Below are positions 17,434-25,820 of a stretch of DNA of 64,000 nt, in pieces. The translations under genes were made by a program, and so were the position numbers. How positions within the stretch are numbered: the stretch's first letter is position 1; each line of letters starts with the position of its first letter. The notes under the pieces are model-generated. The model worked only from the letters and a program-made list of their open reading frames with translations. It was not told the DNA's origin and did not search any database. This stretch comes from Novosphingobium sp. 28-62-57 (lineage in GTDB: Bacteria; Pseudomonadota; Alphaproteobacteria; Sphingomonadales; Sphingomonadaceae): NCBI GenBank assembly GCA_002256985.1, contig NCGO01000001.1:558001-622000 (forward strand). The letters are read 5' to 3'.

Positions 17434-19308
17434 TCAATCGTGTCGGGAATGGGCGGCGATCACCGCTGATGCTCCGGAAAGGGTGAGGTGATGGGAATCA
17501 AAATAGGCGGGTTTTCCATCGACCAGCAGCCGTGAATTTTGCCCGTCGGCCAACGCCTTGACCGGGTCGATGATGGTAACCCCCTGCTGGAGCCAGCGGG
17601 CGTAGTGCGCCGTTATCCAGTCTGTTTCACGGCGATAATCGGCAAGCGATGCACCTTTGGCAGTGTCCAAGGCATCGCGGGCGGCGGCATGGGCAAGATG
17701 GCGCGGAACGTCAAAAGGCTGTGGAGGAACTGGGCCAATCAGCGTGACCGCCTTTCCCGCAGCCTGAAGGCGGCGGATCGTATCATCAAGCAGCGCATGC
17801 GTGCCGGGTTGGCGATAGGTTGGGCTGGCCCAGAACGCGGCAAGATAGACCGTGCGAATCTGTGGTGAGGCAATGACATGATCTAGCGTGCGCAGGTTGT
17901 GGCGTGCGCAGTCCGGGTCGTTTTGGGTTGCATATCCCACAAGTGGCGGACAGCTCGCGCGGGTGCGCTGGGCAAGGGCACGGTTTTGGGGGCCGAGGGA
18001 CTGGCCCAGCGCCCAGGCGAGTTCCACGCCATGGCTATCACCCCAGAGCAGTGCAGTTGGCGCGACCGCTGCGCCAAGGTTGCATGCCTTGTTGTCAGCA
18101 CCAGCCTCGGCAACAATGCACTTGCCGCGCACCGGGCTGATATCGTTCACCGCATCGGCCATGCGGGTCACGCTTTCGGGAAAGCGGGAAGGCCAGCCTC
18201 CCAGCGGCAAGAGGCCAAGCGACACTGCCCCCAAGGCACCCATGCCAGCGCCAGACAGAATAAAGATCCGGCGTTGATCGAAGCGTTCTGAGCTGCGGAA
18301 AGGGCGCTCGACAAAGCGCCAGCTGGCCCAGGCAACGAGGAAGCTTGCCAGCACCACCGCAGCCTGTCTTGGCCCGCTGAGCGGTGCATCAGACGCGTAT
18401 TCGGCAAACACGATCAGCGGCCAGTGCCAAAGATACAGTGAATAGGAGATCAGGCCCACGAAGACGAGGGGCTGGGCTGAGAGCAATCTGCCCACAAGCG
18501 TTCCCGGCGCAAAACGGATCAGCAGGACGGCACCCAGCACCGGAATGAGCGCATTCGCGCCGGGAAAGACCGTCGCGCGATCAAAAGTGGCAACCGCCCA
18601 CACGATCAGGGCAAGGCCTGCAAGGGATGCGGGTCCAGCGATCCGGGCAGGCTTTGCCGATGGCATGCCGGGCAGCAAGGCCAGCAGCGATCCTGCCATC
18701 AATTCCCATGCGCGGGCGGGCAGGAGGTAAAAGGCAAAGCCATCGGTATCGGCCTGTTTCCACACGGCAATTGCAAAGCTGGCACACGCAATGGCGGCAA
18801 CGGCGGCAAGGCGTTTGTTTGCCGGGGCCTTTGCCAGGAGCCACAGCAGGGCTGGAAACACGACGTAGAACTGTTCCTCTACGGCCAGTGACCAGCAGTG
18901 GAGCAGGGGCATTGCCTCTGCCGGGCCGCCAAAATACCCGGTCTGCGTGAAGAACCAGACATTGGCCAGGAAGGCGAGAGTCATCAGGGCAGAGCTCGGT
19001 ACTGCCGCAAAATCTGCCGGCAAATAGAGCCACGCTGCAAGGCCCAGACAGACCGACATCATCACCAGCAGGGCAGGCAGGATGCGCCGCGCGCGCCGTT
19101 CGTAAAATCGGCCAAGCGAGAAGGCATTCCCGTCAATTTCGCGCACAATGATCCCGGTGATCAAAAACCCCGAGATGACAAAGAAGATATCCACGCCAAC
19201 AAAGCCGCCGGAAAATCCCGGCAACTTGGCGTGGAATGCCAGCACCGGCAGAATTGCCAGCGCACGAAGTCCGTCAATGTCGCGGCGATATTGGGTAGAA
19301 CTGGTCAT
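17434..19308 (-). CDS. OafA/YrhL-type acyltransferase with SGNH domain
   Basis: A 624-residue inner-membrane O-acyltransferase. The N-terminal acyltransferase-3 domain (about 1-355, ten or so helices) opens with YRRDIDGLRALAILPVLAFHA, including the RDIDGLRA motif and catalytic-type histidine, and has FFVISGFLIT. The C-terminal part (about 390-624) is a periplasmic SGNH hydrolase-like domain with block I GDSH and block V DSHHL (Asp-x-x-His), so transfer of an acyl group onto a surface sugar is likely. No polysaccharide genes flank it, so the acceptor (LPS, peptidoglycan or exopolysaccharide) is unknown. It is monocistronic. Confidence 0.92.
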   Translation of the reverse strand: MTSSTQYRRDIDGLRALAILPVLAFHAKLPGFSGGFVGVDIFFVISGFLITGIIVREIDGNAFSLGRFYERRARRILPALLVMMSVCLGLAAWLYLPADFAAVPSSALMTLAFLANVWFFTQTGYFGGPAEAMPLLHCWSLAVEEQFYVVFPALLWLLAKAPANKRLAAVAAIACASFAIAVWKQADTDGFAFYLLPARAWELMAGSLLALLPGMPSAKPARIAGPASLAGLALIVWAVATFDRATVFPGANALIPVLGAVLLIRFAPGTLVGRLLSAQPLVFVGLISYSLYLWHWPLIVFAEYASDAPLSGPRQAAVVLASFLVAWASWRFVERPFRSSERFDQRRIFILSGAGMGALGAVSLGLLPLGGWPSRFPESVTRMADAVNDISPVRGKCIVAEAGADNKACNLGAAVAPTALLWGDSHGVELAWALGQSLGPQNRALAQRTRASCPPLVGYATQNDPDCARHNLRTLDHVIASPQIRTVYLAAFWASPTYRQPGTHALLDDTIRRLQAAGKAVTLIGPVPPQPFDVPRHLAHAAARDALDTAKGASLADYRRETDWITAHYARWLQQGVTIIDPVKALADGQNSRLLVDGKPAYFDSHHLTLSGASAVIAAHSRHD

Positions 19309-19422
19309 TGCGGCGGCAGACTAGCCGATCAAGGTTAATCGTGCGTTTTGAACCGGCGCTCACACTGGAATAAGAGACTTTGCGGCTTGATCGACATGGG
19401 TTTTTATGATTCAACGTTTTTT

Positions 19423-19734
19423 ATGAACACGCGGCGCTCCCCCATCCTTCCCAAAGACAGCCTGACCCAATCGGTCGCGCTTATCGCACTGCTGTTGCTT
19501 GGTGCGGTGGGGATTGCCGGGCCCAGCGGGCTTTTGGCGTGGGGCGAGAATGCCCGGGTGCTTGAACAGCGCCAAGTGGAGATTGCGCAACTCACGGCAG
19601 AGCGGGACCGGGTGAAGAACCGGGTTGAATTGCTTGACCCGCGTCATGCTGATCCCGATCTGGTGGGGGAATTGCTGCACAGCAATCTGAACTTTGCCCA
19701 TCCCGACGAGGTGGTCATCCCCGTCAAGCCTTGA
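19423..19734 (+). CDS. Septum formation initiator, FtsB/DivIC-like
   Basis: A small bitopic membrane protein of 103 residues from my preferred ATG. It has a short N-terminal cytoplasmic tail, one membrane helix (QSVALIALLLLGAVGIAG), then a coiled coil (VLEQRQVEIAQLTAERDRVKNRVELL) and the short C-terminal HPDEVVI segment typical of alphaproteobacterial FtsB-like proteins. FtsB links FtsL and FtsQ in the divisome. The frame is open from 19348 and two other ATGs (19396, 19348) are possible; none has a strong ribosome site. In many alphaproteobacteria this gene lies between eno and pdhA, but here it lies near a phospholipase D and folE. Confidence 0.85.
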   Translation: MNTRRSPILPKDSLTQSVALIALLLLGAVGIAGPSGLLAWGENARVLEQRQVEIAQLTAERDRVKNRVELLDPRHADPDLVGELLHSNLNFAHPDEVVIPVKP

Positions 19735-19832
19735 GGCAAAGGCGAAGTCGCTGCTTGGAAATGTCCAGTTCCGGCCATGGAACAGAAGTCTGCATCATGC
19801 TTTAAGACAGTCTTGGACGCGTTCAGGCGATC

Positions 19833-21416
19833 TTGGCAGTCTTGGCGCTCACCCAACAAGCAGATGAGAGAGGGATCGTTCTGACCACTGACACGCCGCA
19901 ACAGGCGCACGAGGCGCAGGCAGTGGTCATTCCCGAAGCGCCGGAGCAGGAACCGCACTCGCGTTCGGTCTGGCGATATGCGCGGGCAAGCAGAGCGCAT
20001 GCGGTGATCGACGCTGCGGACTACTTCGAATTGATGCGCGAGGCGATGATGCGCGCCCGCCAGCGGATATTCCTGATCGGGTGGGATTTCGACACGCGGA
20101 TACTGGTCGGTGGAGGCAGGCGTTGGTGGAACCTGCCGCGCAAACAGGTGTCACCAGCGCGCCTTGGCCCGTTTGTGGTATGGCTCGCCAATCGGCGCCA
20201 GCAGCTCGACATTCGCGTGCTCAAATGGAACTTCGGGGCTTTCAAGGCCGTGTTCCGCGGAGTGATGATGCTCGATCTGCTGCGCTGGTGGCGGCATCCA
20301 CGCATCGTGTTCAAGCTCGATAGCGCGCATCCGCTGGGATGCAGCCACCATCAAAAGATTGCCGTGATCGATGATCGTTTCGCCGTGTGTGGCGGCATCG
20401 ATATGGCCAGCGACCGCTGGGACACGCGCGAACATCTGGACGATGACCCGCGTCGCAAGCGCCCGGGCAGCAGCAAACATTTTGGCCCCTGGCACGATTG
20501 CACGATGCTGCTGGAGGGCGAGGCGGCCAGAGTGCTTGGCGAATTCGGCCGCAAGCGATGGGAGCAGGCCGGAGGCAAGCCCTTTGAGGCCTGTCGTCCG
20601 CAGCAGACATCGCCATGGCCTGCGCGGGTCGAAGCCGAATTCCGCGATGTGGAAATCGGCATTGCCAGAACCCGCTCCCATTTCCGCGAAGAGCGTGAAG
20701 TGCGCGAGATCGAAGCCCTGTTTGAAGAACAGATCGCGCGGGCGAAGCACTTCATCTATTTCGAGAACCAGTATTTCTCCTCACGCCGGGTAGCCGAGGC
20801 TATTGCCGCGCGCATGGCGGAACCTGATCCTCCGGAAGTTGTGCTGATCAACCCGCAAAGCTCGGACGGGTGGCTGGAACAAGCCGCGATGGACGGCGCG
20901 CGGATCCGGCTCGTGCAATCCATTGCCCAGGTCGATCATCGGCAGCGGTTCAGTGTGTGGCATCCCCTGACGGCCGGTGGCCGCCCGATCTATGTGCATT
21001 CGAAACTCACGATCGTGGATGATGAAATATTGCGGATCGGTTCGGCCAATCTCAACAATCGGTCGATGGGGCTGGATAGCGAATGCGATGTCTTCATTGA
21101 CTGCGCGCGTCCCGGCAACGGACATTGCAAGGCGGCGATCAAACGGTTGCGCATCTCGTTGCTGGCAGAGCATTGCGGTATTCATGACGAACAGGTAGCG
21201 ACGCTGCTGGAACAGCATGGCTCGATGGCGGCAATGATTGCGGCGGCTCCGCAGGACGGAAAAAGGCTCACGCCGTTCGTCCCGCATGAATTGACCGAGG
21301 CCGAGCAGGCGCTGGCCGATAATGAAGTGCTCGATCCAGAGCGGCCGGAAGAGATGTTGTCCTTCTACCGCAAGGGGTTGTTCAGAAGCCGGTTCTTGCG
21401 AAGACCGGTGCATTGA
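19833..21416 (+). CDS. Phospholipase D / cardiolipin-synthase-like protein
   Basis: A phosphatidyltransferase-type enzyme of up to 527 residues. It has two HKD motifs: HHQKIAVID (His173, Lys175, Asp180) followed by GGID, and HSKLTIVDD followed by GSANLNNRS, so the active site is complete. There are no clear membrane helices, which makes it more like soluble bacterial PLDs than cardiolipin synthase A, although EREVREIEALFEEQI-type linker sequence is shared with eukaryote-like PLDs. The start is uncertain: no ATG precedes the catalytic region; the best option is the TTG at 19833 and the first 45 residues look disordered. folE starts 11 bases after the stop, so they may be cotranscribed. Confidence 0.85.
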   Translation: MAVLALTQQADERGIVLTTDTPQQAHEAQAVVIPEAPEQEPHSRSVWRYARASRAHAVIDAADYFELMREAMMRARQRIFLIGWDFDTRILVGGGRRWWNLPRKQVSPARLGPFVVWLANRRQQLDIRVLKWNFGAFKAVFRGVMMLDLLRWWRHPRIVFKLDSAHPLGCSHHQKIAVIDDRFAVCGGIDMASDRWDTREHLDDDPRRKRPGSSKHFGPWHDCTMLLEGEAARVLGEFGRKRWEQAGGKPFEACRPQQTSPWPARVEAEFRDVEIGIARTRSHFREEREVREIEALFEEQIARAKHFIYFENQYFSSRRVAEAIAARMAEPDPPEVVLINPQSSDGWLEQAAMDGARIRLVQSIAQVDHRQRFSVWHPLTAGGRPIYVHSKLTIVDDEILRIGSANLNNRSMGLDSECDVFIDCARPGNGHCKAAIKRLRISLLAEHCGIHDEQVATLLEQHGSMAAMIAAAPQDGKRLTPFVPHELTEAEQALADNEVLDPERPEEMLSFYRKGLFRSRFLRRPVH

Positions 21417-21427
21417 GGGATTGAAGG

Positions 21428-22042
21428 ATGACGATTTTGCCAGGCCCTGCCGACGATGACGATCTGGCGCGCGGCAAGCTTCCGGTGCCGCAAGACGTGC
21501 AGGACGCAATTCGCACGCTGTTGCTGTGGGCCGGTGATGATCCTACGCGCGAAGGTCTGCTCGATACGCCCAAGCGGGTGGCGCGGGCGTGGAAGGAATA
21601 TTGCCAGGGCTATGATGAGGACCCGGCGGTGCATCTTGCTCGGCAGTTTGAAGAAGTCGGCGGTTACGATGAAATCGTGCTGCTGAAGGATATTCCGTTC
21701 CAGAGCCATTGCGAACACCACATGGCTCCGATCATCGGAAAGGCTGCGATCGCCTATCTGCCGCGTGACAAGGTCGTCGGCATCTCAAAGTTGGCGCGCG
21801 TTCTGCACGGGTTTGCCCGGCGATTGCAGATTCAGGAACGGCTGACCGCCGAAGTGGCGCAGTGCATCTGGGACAATCTCAAACCCCATGGCGTGGCCGT
21901 GGTGATCGAAGCCAGCCATGCCTGCATGACCGCACGCGGTGTGCGCACGCCGGGTGTCGGCATGGTCACCAGCAGACTGATCGGGACATTTCTGGAAGAC
22001 GAAAGCAGCCGCAAGGAAGTGCTGAGCCTGATGGGATACTGA
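21428..22042 (+). CDS. folE: GTP cyclohydrolase I
   Basis: Converts GTP to 7,8-dihydroneopterin triphosphate, the first step of tetrahydrofolate (and pterin) synthesis. It is 204 residues, usual for the family. The zinc ligands are visible as Cys95 and His98 in HCEHHMAPIIGKA and Cys166 in SHACMTARGV, so it is the zinc-dependent FolE1. QSHCEHH and KLARVLHGFARRLQIQERLT are canonical. The start ATG has GGATTGAAGG just upstream. The gene closely follows the phospholipase D gene; no folate genes are adjacent. Confidence 0.97.
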   Translation: MTILPGPADDDDLARGKLPVPQDVQDAIRTLLLWAGDDPTREGLLDTPKRVARAWKEYCQGYDEDPAVHLARQFEEVGGYDEIVLLKDIPFQSHCEHHMAPIIGKAAIAYLPRDKVVGISKLARVLHGFARRLQIQERLTAEVAQCIWDNLKPHGVAVVIEASHACMTARGVRTPGVGMVTSRLIGTFLEDESSRKEVLSLMGY

Positions 22043-22152
22043 ACAGAAAAGCAGACATAAAACATTACCGTTGCGTGACTTGGATGATGTTTGAAGACGC
22101 CTATCTTGGCCATGTCACCGGAAAAAACCGGGGCATAGCAGGAGACAGGAAC

Positions 22153-22602
22153 ATGAAAACAATCGCGCTCGCAGCACTTGCAGCGGGGCTGGCATTGTCC
22201 GCCCCCGCACAGGCCATGGAGCACAAGACCGTGATCGAACATCCGGTCGGGCCGATTGCTGCAGACTACACCGGATCAACCCGGGTGGAAATGCAGCAGA
22301 TCGGTTCAGTCGGCACAGCCGGTCGTCCGTCCTCGCTGCGCTGCCAGTGGAGCGTCTCGCTCTCGGTGGATCGCAATGCGCAAGTTGGAACCAGCCTGCA
22401 GGCCAAGCGTTCCATGACCCGCGATGACGTGGTCAAAGGTTCGTCGCCGGGTTGGTGTTCGGAACGCGGCAATGGCATCGACAAGGTTGTTGAAGCCCGC
22501 CGCGACACATTGCGCTCGGCGATGATGGCCATGGTGGCGCAGGATCGTGAAATGATCCTCGCCGAAGCAGACAGCGCTCATGCAAAGATGCGCGAGGGCT
22601 AA
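22153..22602 (+). CDS. Small exported protein of unknown function
   Basis: A 149-residue protein with a clear ribosome site (GGAGACAGG) and signal peptide (KTIALAALAAGLALSAPAQA). The frame runs open much further upstream into folE, but the chosen ATG is the one with these signals. The mature part contains two cysteines (SLRCQWSV and SPGWCSER) about 30 residues apart that could form a disulfide, and a helical C-terminus. I recognise no family. It lies 14 bases before the TorF-like porin gene and is probably cotranscribed, which suggests an envelope role. Confidence 0.7.
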   Translation: MKTIALAALAAGLALSAPAQAMEHKTVIEHPVGPIAADYTGSTRVEMQQIGSVGTAGRPSSLRCQWSVSLSVDRNAQVGTSLQAKRSMTRDDVVKGSSPGWCSERGNGIDKVVEARRDTLRSAMMAMVAQDREMILAEADSAHAKMREG

Positions 22603-22616
22603 GGAGTTATGACTGC

Positions 22617-23366
22617 ATGACCGGCATTCACTATCGCACTGGGCTGATCCTGTTTGGCGCTGCTACAATGTTAAACGCGCCGCAAGTTTTAGCCCAGTCG
22701 GTGGATGCCGGCGTGGAGGTGACCACGGATGAAGTCCTGCGTGGTCTGAGCTGGAGCGACGGGGAAATTTCGGCCTCTGCCGATGCCCGCGTTGGTTTTG
22801 GCGGATTTGATGCTGCAGTGCGTGTGGCCATGCTGCGCCAGTCCGATCGCCACGCCGATGCCGAAGTTGTTGCCGACCTTGCTTTGGGCAAGGATTGGGC
22901 AGCAGGGCCCTTCACCTTGCGGACCGAAGCCCTTGGCCATGTCTTCGGCAATGCCAGCAGCAATATGAACTATGGCGAATTGGGCCTTGGCGCACGCTAT
23001 TCGATCGGGCCGCTGCAACTTGGCACCATGGCGTGGTATGCGCCAAAGCAAGCCAATATCGGCGGCGACAACCTGCACTTGCGCGCCACGGCGGATGCGG
23101 GATTGCCCGGCATCCCGGTCTCGGTCTTTGCCGCGGTGGGCTATACCACAGGCGATACGCGTGATTCGCGTTCGGCGCGCCTGCGCCCGGCCGGGGACTA
23201 TGCCGACTGGAAGATCGGCGCAGAATATACCCAGTTCCCGTTTACATTCGGCGTAGATTACGTGGGCACCGATATAGATACGGCCAATACGGTCTCGGTC
23301 TCGCCCTTTGCCGACCTGAAGCATGCTGGTGACAGGGTGTTGGCGCGAGCGCGCTTGTCTTTCTGA
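22617..23366 (+). CDS. TorF-family putative porin
   Basis: A 249-residue outer-membrane protein. Signal peptide (LILFGAATMLNAPQVLAQS), then a mature part of alternating amphipathic strands (VDAGVEVTTDEVLRGLSWS, GPFTLRTEALGHVFG and so on) ending in the strand VLARARLSF with a C-terminal Phe, the outer-membrane insertion signal. The opening GVEVTTDEVLRGLSWSD matches the pattern of the TorF/TIGR02001 family of small barrels in sphingomonads. The function is not established. It is coupled to the small exported protein upstream and followed by a good terminator. Confidence 0.75.
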   Translation: MTGIHYRTGLILFGAATMLNAPQVLAQSVDAGVEVTTDEVLRGLSWSDGEISASADARVGFGGFDAAVRVAMLRQSDRHADAEVVADLALGKDWAAGPFTLRTEALGHVFGNASSNMNYGELGLGARYSIGPLQLGTMAWYAPKQANIGGDNLHLRATADAGLPGIPVSVFAAVGYTTGDTRDSRSARLRPAGDYADWKIGAEYTQFPFTFGVDYVGTDIDTANTVSVSPFADLKHAGDRVLARARLSF

Positions 23367-23379
23367 ACCCGGATAGTGA

Positions 23380-23405
23380 AAAGCCCCCGCAGTTGCAGGG
23401 GCTTT
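23380..23405. terminator. Bidirectional terminator between porin and peroxiredoxin genes
   Basis: AAAGCCCC (23380-23387) pairs with GGGGCTTT (23398-23405), with further pairing inside (GC/GC). With A-rich sequence on one side and T-rich on the other, it can stop transcripts from both converging genes. Confidence 0.75.
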
Positions 23406-23442
23406 CCTTGTATTGTGCGCGAAAGCTGCGGAGGCGTTTGCC

Positions 23443-23922
23443 TCAGAGCTTTTCGACCATGTAGTCGGCTGCGCTGACCTTGAAGTCGCCCGGCGCTTCG
23501 ACGAACAGGTGTTCGACCACACCATCGTTCACGACCATCGAGAAGCGCTGACCTCGCTTGCCCAGGCCAAATCCGGTGCCGTCCATGGTCAGGCCCAGCG
23601 CTTCGGCCAGATCGCCATTGCCATCGGCCAGCATCGTCACGTCCGCCGAACCCGAAGCTTCGCCCCAAGCCTTCATCACGAAGGGATCGTTGACGGCGGT
23701 GCAGGCGATTTCATCAATGCCCTTGGCCTTAAGATCGGCAGCCTTTTCGACATAGCCGGGCAGGTGCTTGGCCGAGCAGGTGGGCGTGAAGGCACCGGGC
23801 ACCGAAAACAGTGCAACGCGCTTGCCCTTGAAATAGTCGGCTGACTGAACAGCTTCGGGGCCTTCGGCAGTCGCCTTGACGATCTTCACATCAGGCAGCG
23901 TATCTCCAACAGCGATGGTCAT
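23443..23922 (-). CDS. Peroxiredoxin, Prx5-like (atypical 2-Cys)
   Basis: A cytosolic thiol peroxidase of 159 residues that reduces H2O2 and organic peroxides. The peroxidatic site is VPGAFTPTCSAKHLPGY with Cys49, the signature of the Prx5 group. A second cysteine, Cys74 in IACTAVNDP, is the position conserved in the glutaredoxin-dependent bacterial branch, so reduction by glutaredoxin or glutathione is likely. The frame is open to 24168, but the ATG at 23922 gives the normal start MTIAVGDTLPDV and has AGGAAAGGAAA-type purine-rich sequence upstream. It is divergent from ahcY. Confidence 0.93.
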   Translation of the reverse strand: MTIAVGDTLPDVKIVKATAEGPEAVQSADYFKGKRVALFSVPGAFTPTCSAKHLPGYVEKAADLKAKGIDEIACTAVNDPFVMKAWGEASGSADVTMLADGNGDLAEALGLTMDGTGFGLGKRGQRFSMVVNDGVVEHLFVEAPGDFKVSAADYMVEKL

Positions 23923-24016
23923 CCCCAATTTCCTTTCCTTCTGACAGAGCGGTGGTGCTCCGAAATCCTTGTGCCCTGCAAATATAGGCGGCGCGTTACG
24001 GTCTGCAACCAGCGGG

Positions 24017-24059
24017 TTGGTATCTGCGTCCTCGGAACGATATAAAGAAATCTTTATAT
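24017..24059 (+). promoter_or_regulatory. ahcY promoter overlapped by a perfect palindrome (SahR-like operator)
   Basis: TTGGTA (24017-24022) and TATAAA (24041-24046), spaced 18 bases, form a sigma-70-type promoter. The -10 lies inside the perfect palindrome ATATAAAGA-AA-TCTTTATAT (24040-24059). A repressor bound there would cover the -10 and start site. ArsR-family SahR repressors, which sense S-adenosylhomocysteine, are known to control ahcY in proteobacteria and use AT-rich palindromes of this size. The identity of the binder is inferred. No SAH riboswitch-like fold is evident in the roughly 90-base leader. Confidence 0.6.
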
Positions 24060-24145
24060 TAAGTTTGCGCGCATCGGCATCGCGCGCTATGGGCACGTCA
24101 GCAGCGCGCTGTGCCGCGCATGGGATTTTATCAGGAGACTGCCTC

Positions 24146-25555
24146 GTGGCCAGCGTACTTGACGCCAAGAACGACTATGTGATCGCCGACATCGGCCTGG
24201 CTGACTTCGGCCGCGCCGAAATCAAGATTGCCGAAACCGAAATGCCGGGCCTTATGGCGCTGCGCGAAGAATTTGGTGCATCGCAGCCGCTCAAGGGCGC
24301 GCGCATCACCGGTTCGCTGCACATGACAATCCAGACCGCCGTGCTGATCGAAACGCTGACCGCGCTGGGCGCCGAAGTGCGCTGGGCCACGTGCAACATC
24401 TATTCGACGCAGGATCACGCCGCAGCCGCCATTGCCGCTGCTGGCATTCCGGTGTTTGCGATCAAGGGCGAAACGCTGGCCGAGTATTGGGACTATGTCG
24501 GCTCGATCTTCGATTGGGGTGACGATATCACCGCCAACATGATCCTCGACGATGGCGGCGATGCCACCATGTTCGCGCTGTGGGGCGCACGCGTGGAAGC
24601 GGGCGAAAAGCTGTTCGAACCTTCAAACGCCGAAGAAATCGAATTCGTCCGCGCGCTCAATGCGTTCCTGAAGCGCAAGCCCGGCTACCTCACGCAGTCG
24701 GTGCGCAACATCAAGGGCGTTTCGGAAGAAACCACCACCGGCGTCCACCGCCTCTATCAGATCGCCAAGGACGGCAAGCTGCCTTTCCCGGCGATCAATG
24801 TGAACGATTCGGTTACCAAGTCGAAGTTCGACAACCTCTATGGCTGCAAGGAATCGCTGGTTGACGCGATCCGCCGCGCCACCGACGTCATGCTCGCCGG
24901 CAAGGTCGCCTGCGTTGCCGGCTTCGGCGACGTTGGCAAGGGTTCGGCTGCATCGCTCCGTCAGGGCGGCGCCCGCGTGATGGTCACTGAAGTCGATCCG
25001 ATCTGCGCTCTGCAGGCGGCGATGGAAGGCTATGAAGTTGTCACCATGGAAGAAGCGGTCAAGCGCTGCGACATCTTCGTGACTGCCACCGGCAACGAAG
25101 ACGTGATCACCGCTGAGCACATGATGGCGATGAAGCCCATGAGCATCGTGTGCAACATCGGCCACTTTGACAGCGAAATCCAGATCTCGGCGCTCGACAA
25201 CTACAGCTGGACTGAAGTGAAGCCGGGCACTGACCTTGTGCAGTTCCCCGATGGCAAGCAGATCATCATCCTCGCCAAGGGCCGCCTGGTGAACCTGGGC
25301 TGCGCCACCGGCCACCCCAGCTTCGTGATGAGCGCCAGCTTCACCAACCAGACGCTTGCGCAGATCGAGCTGTGGACCAAGAGCGAGAACTACAAGAACG
25401 ACGTCTACGTTCTGCCCAAGCACCTCGATGAAAAGGTGGCCGCGCTCCACCTCGAAAAGCTGGGCGTGCAGTTGACCAAGCTCAGCAAGAAGCAGGCCGA
25501 TTACATCGGCGTGCCCGAAGTTGGTCCGTTCAAGCCGGATCACTATCGCTACTAA
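24146..25555 (+). CDS. ahcY: Adenosylhomocysteinase
   Basis: Hydrolyses S-adenosylhomocysteine to adenosine and homocysteine, clearing the product inhibitor of methyltransferases. It is 469 residues, the size normal for alphaproteobacteria. The NAD-binding glycine motif [13 protein letters not shown], the substrate segment [13 protein letters not shown] and the C-terminal KPDHYRY (Lys and Tyr reach into the neighbouring subunit) are intact. I choose the GTG at 24146, behind AGGAG, over the longer open frame from 23969 because it gives the family start [16 protein letters not shown]. The last codons and the stop lie inside an 18-bp perfect inverted repeat (separate entry). Confidence 0.97.
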   Translation: MASVLDAKNDYVIADIGLADFGRAEIKIAETEMPGLMALREEFGASQPLKGARITGSLHMTIQTAVLIETLTALGAEVRWATCNIYSTQDHAAAAIAAAGIPVFAIKGETLAEYWDYVGSIFDWGDDITANMILDDGGDATMFALWGARVEAGEKLFEPSNAEEIEFVRALNAFLKRKPGYLTQSVRNIKGVSEETTTGVHRLYQIAKDGKLPFPAINVNDSVTKSKFDNLYGCKESLVDAIRRATDVMLAGKVACVAGFGDVGKGSAASLRQGGARVMVTEVDPICALQAAMEGYEVVTMEEAVKRCDIFVTATGNEDVITAEHMMAMKPMSIVCNIGHFDSEIQISALDNYSWTEVKPGTDLVQFPDGKQIIILAKGRLVNLGCATGHPSFVMSASFTNQTLAQIELWTKSENYKNDVYVLPKHLDEKVAALHLEKLGVQLTKLSKKQADYIGVPEVGPFKPDHYRY

Positions 25556-25574
25556 AAGTAGCGATAGTGATCCG
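25536..25574 (+). repeat. Perfect 18-bp inverted repeat spanning the ahcY stop codon
   Basis: The arm at 25536-25553 (CGGATCACTATCGCTACT) is exactly reversed and complemented at 25557-25574, with only AAA between. The left arm encodes the last residues (DHYRY) and the TAA stop starts at its end. The right arm is therefore a reverse copy of the gene's 3' end. It may have arisen by template switching and would form a very stable 3' hairpin in the mRNA. Confidence 0.9.
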
Positions 25575-25575
25575 A

Positions 25576-25712
25576 GTCCCCGCGCAGGCGGGGACCTCAG
25601 GCGTTTAACGCCGACGAATCCGGAACACGCAGAAGCCCTCGCCATGATGCGGGGGCTTTTGTGCGTCTGAGGGGTTCCTTTACCCGCCTGAGGCCCCCGC
25701 CTTCGCGGGGGC
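25576..25712. repeat. Extragenic palindromic repeat, copy A
   Basis: It begins with the palindrome GTCCCCGCGCAGGCGGGGAC (25576-25595) and ends with the 27-base unit at 25686-25712 (GCCTGAGG followed by CCCCCGCC-TTC-GCGGGGG). The second copy is at 37166-37244, where the end unit is identical and the first palindrome differs by one base. Both copies sit just after a stop codon. Between the two ends copy A carries the ahcY terminator. No coding potential is seen in 25556-25820 beyond this. Confidence 0.75.
25633..25660 (+). terminator. Intrinsic terminator of ahcY
   Basis: AAGCCCTCGC (25633-25642) pairs with GCGGGGGCTT (25649-25658, one wobble) across a 6-base loop, and the stem runs into TTTT. 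It lies inside extragenic repeat copy A. Confidence 0.75.
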
Positions 25713-25820
25713 GCGCTATCCAAGTAGCGTGGCAATTGACGCACAGTTGATCCGGCCAATTCAGGGCCAATTCCATTCACCGCATTGTAATTGTGCAGCG
25801 CACGCCGTAGCGATTGGGCC

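Noticed and set aside
24060-24145. SAH riboswitch in the ahcY leader
   Set aside because: I could not find the conserved SAH-riboswitch sequence blocks; the palindromic operator explains control better.
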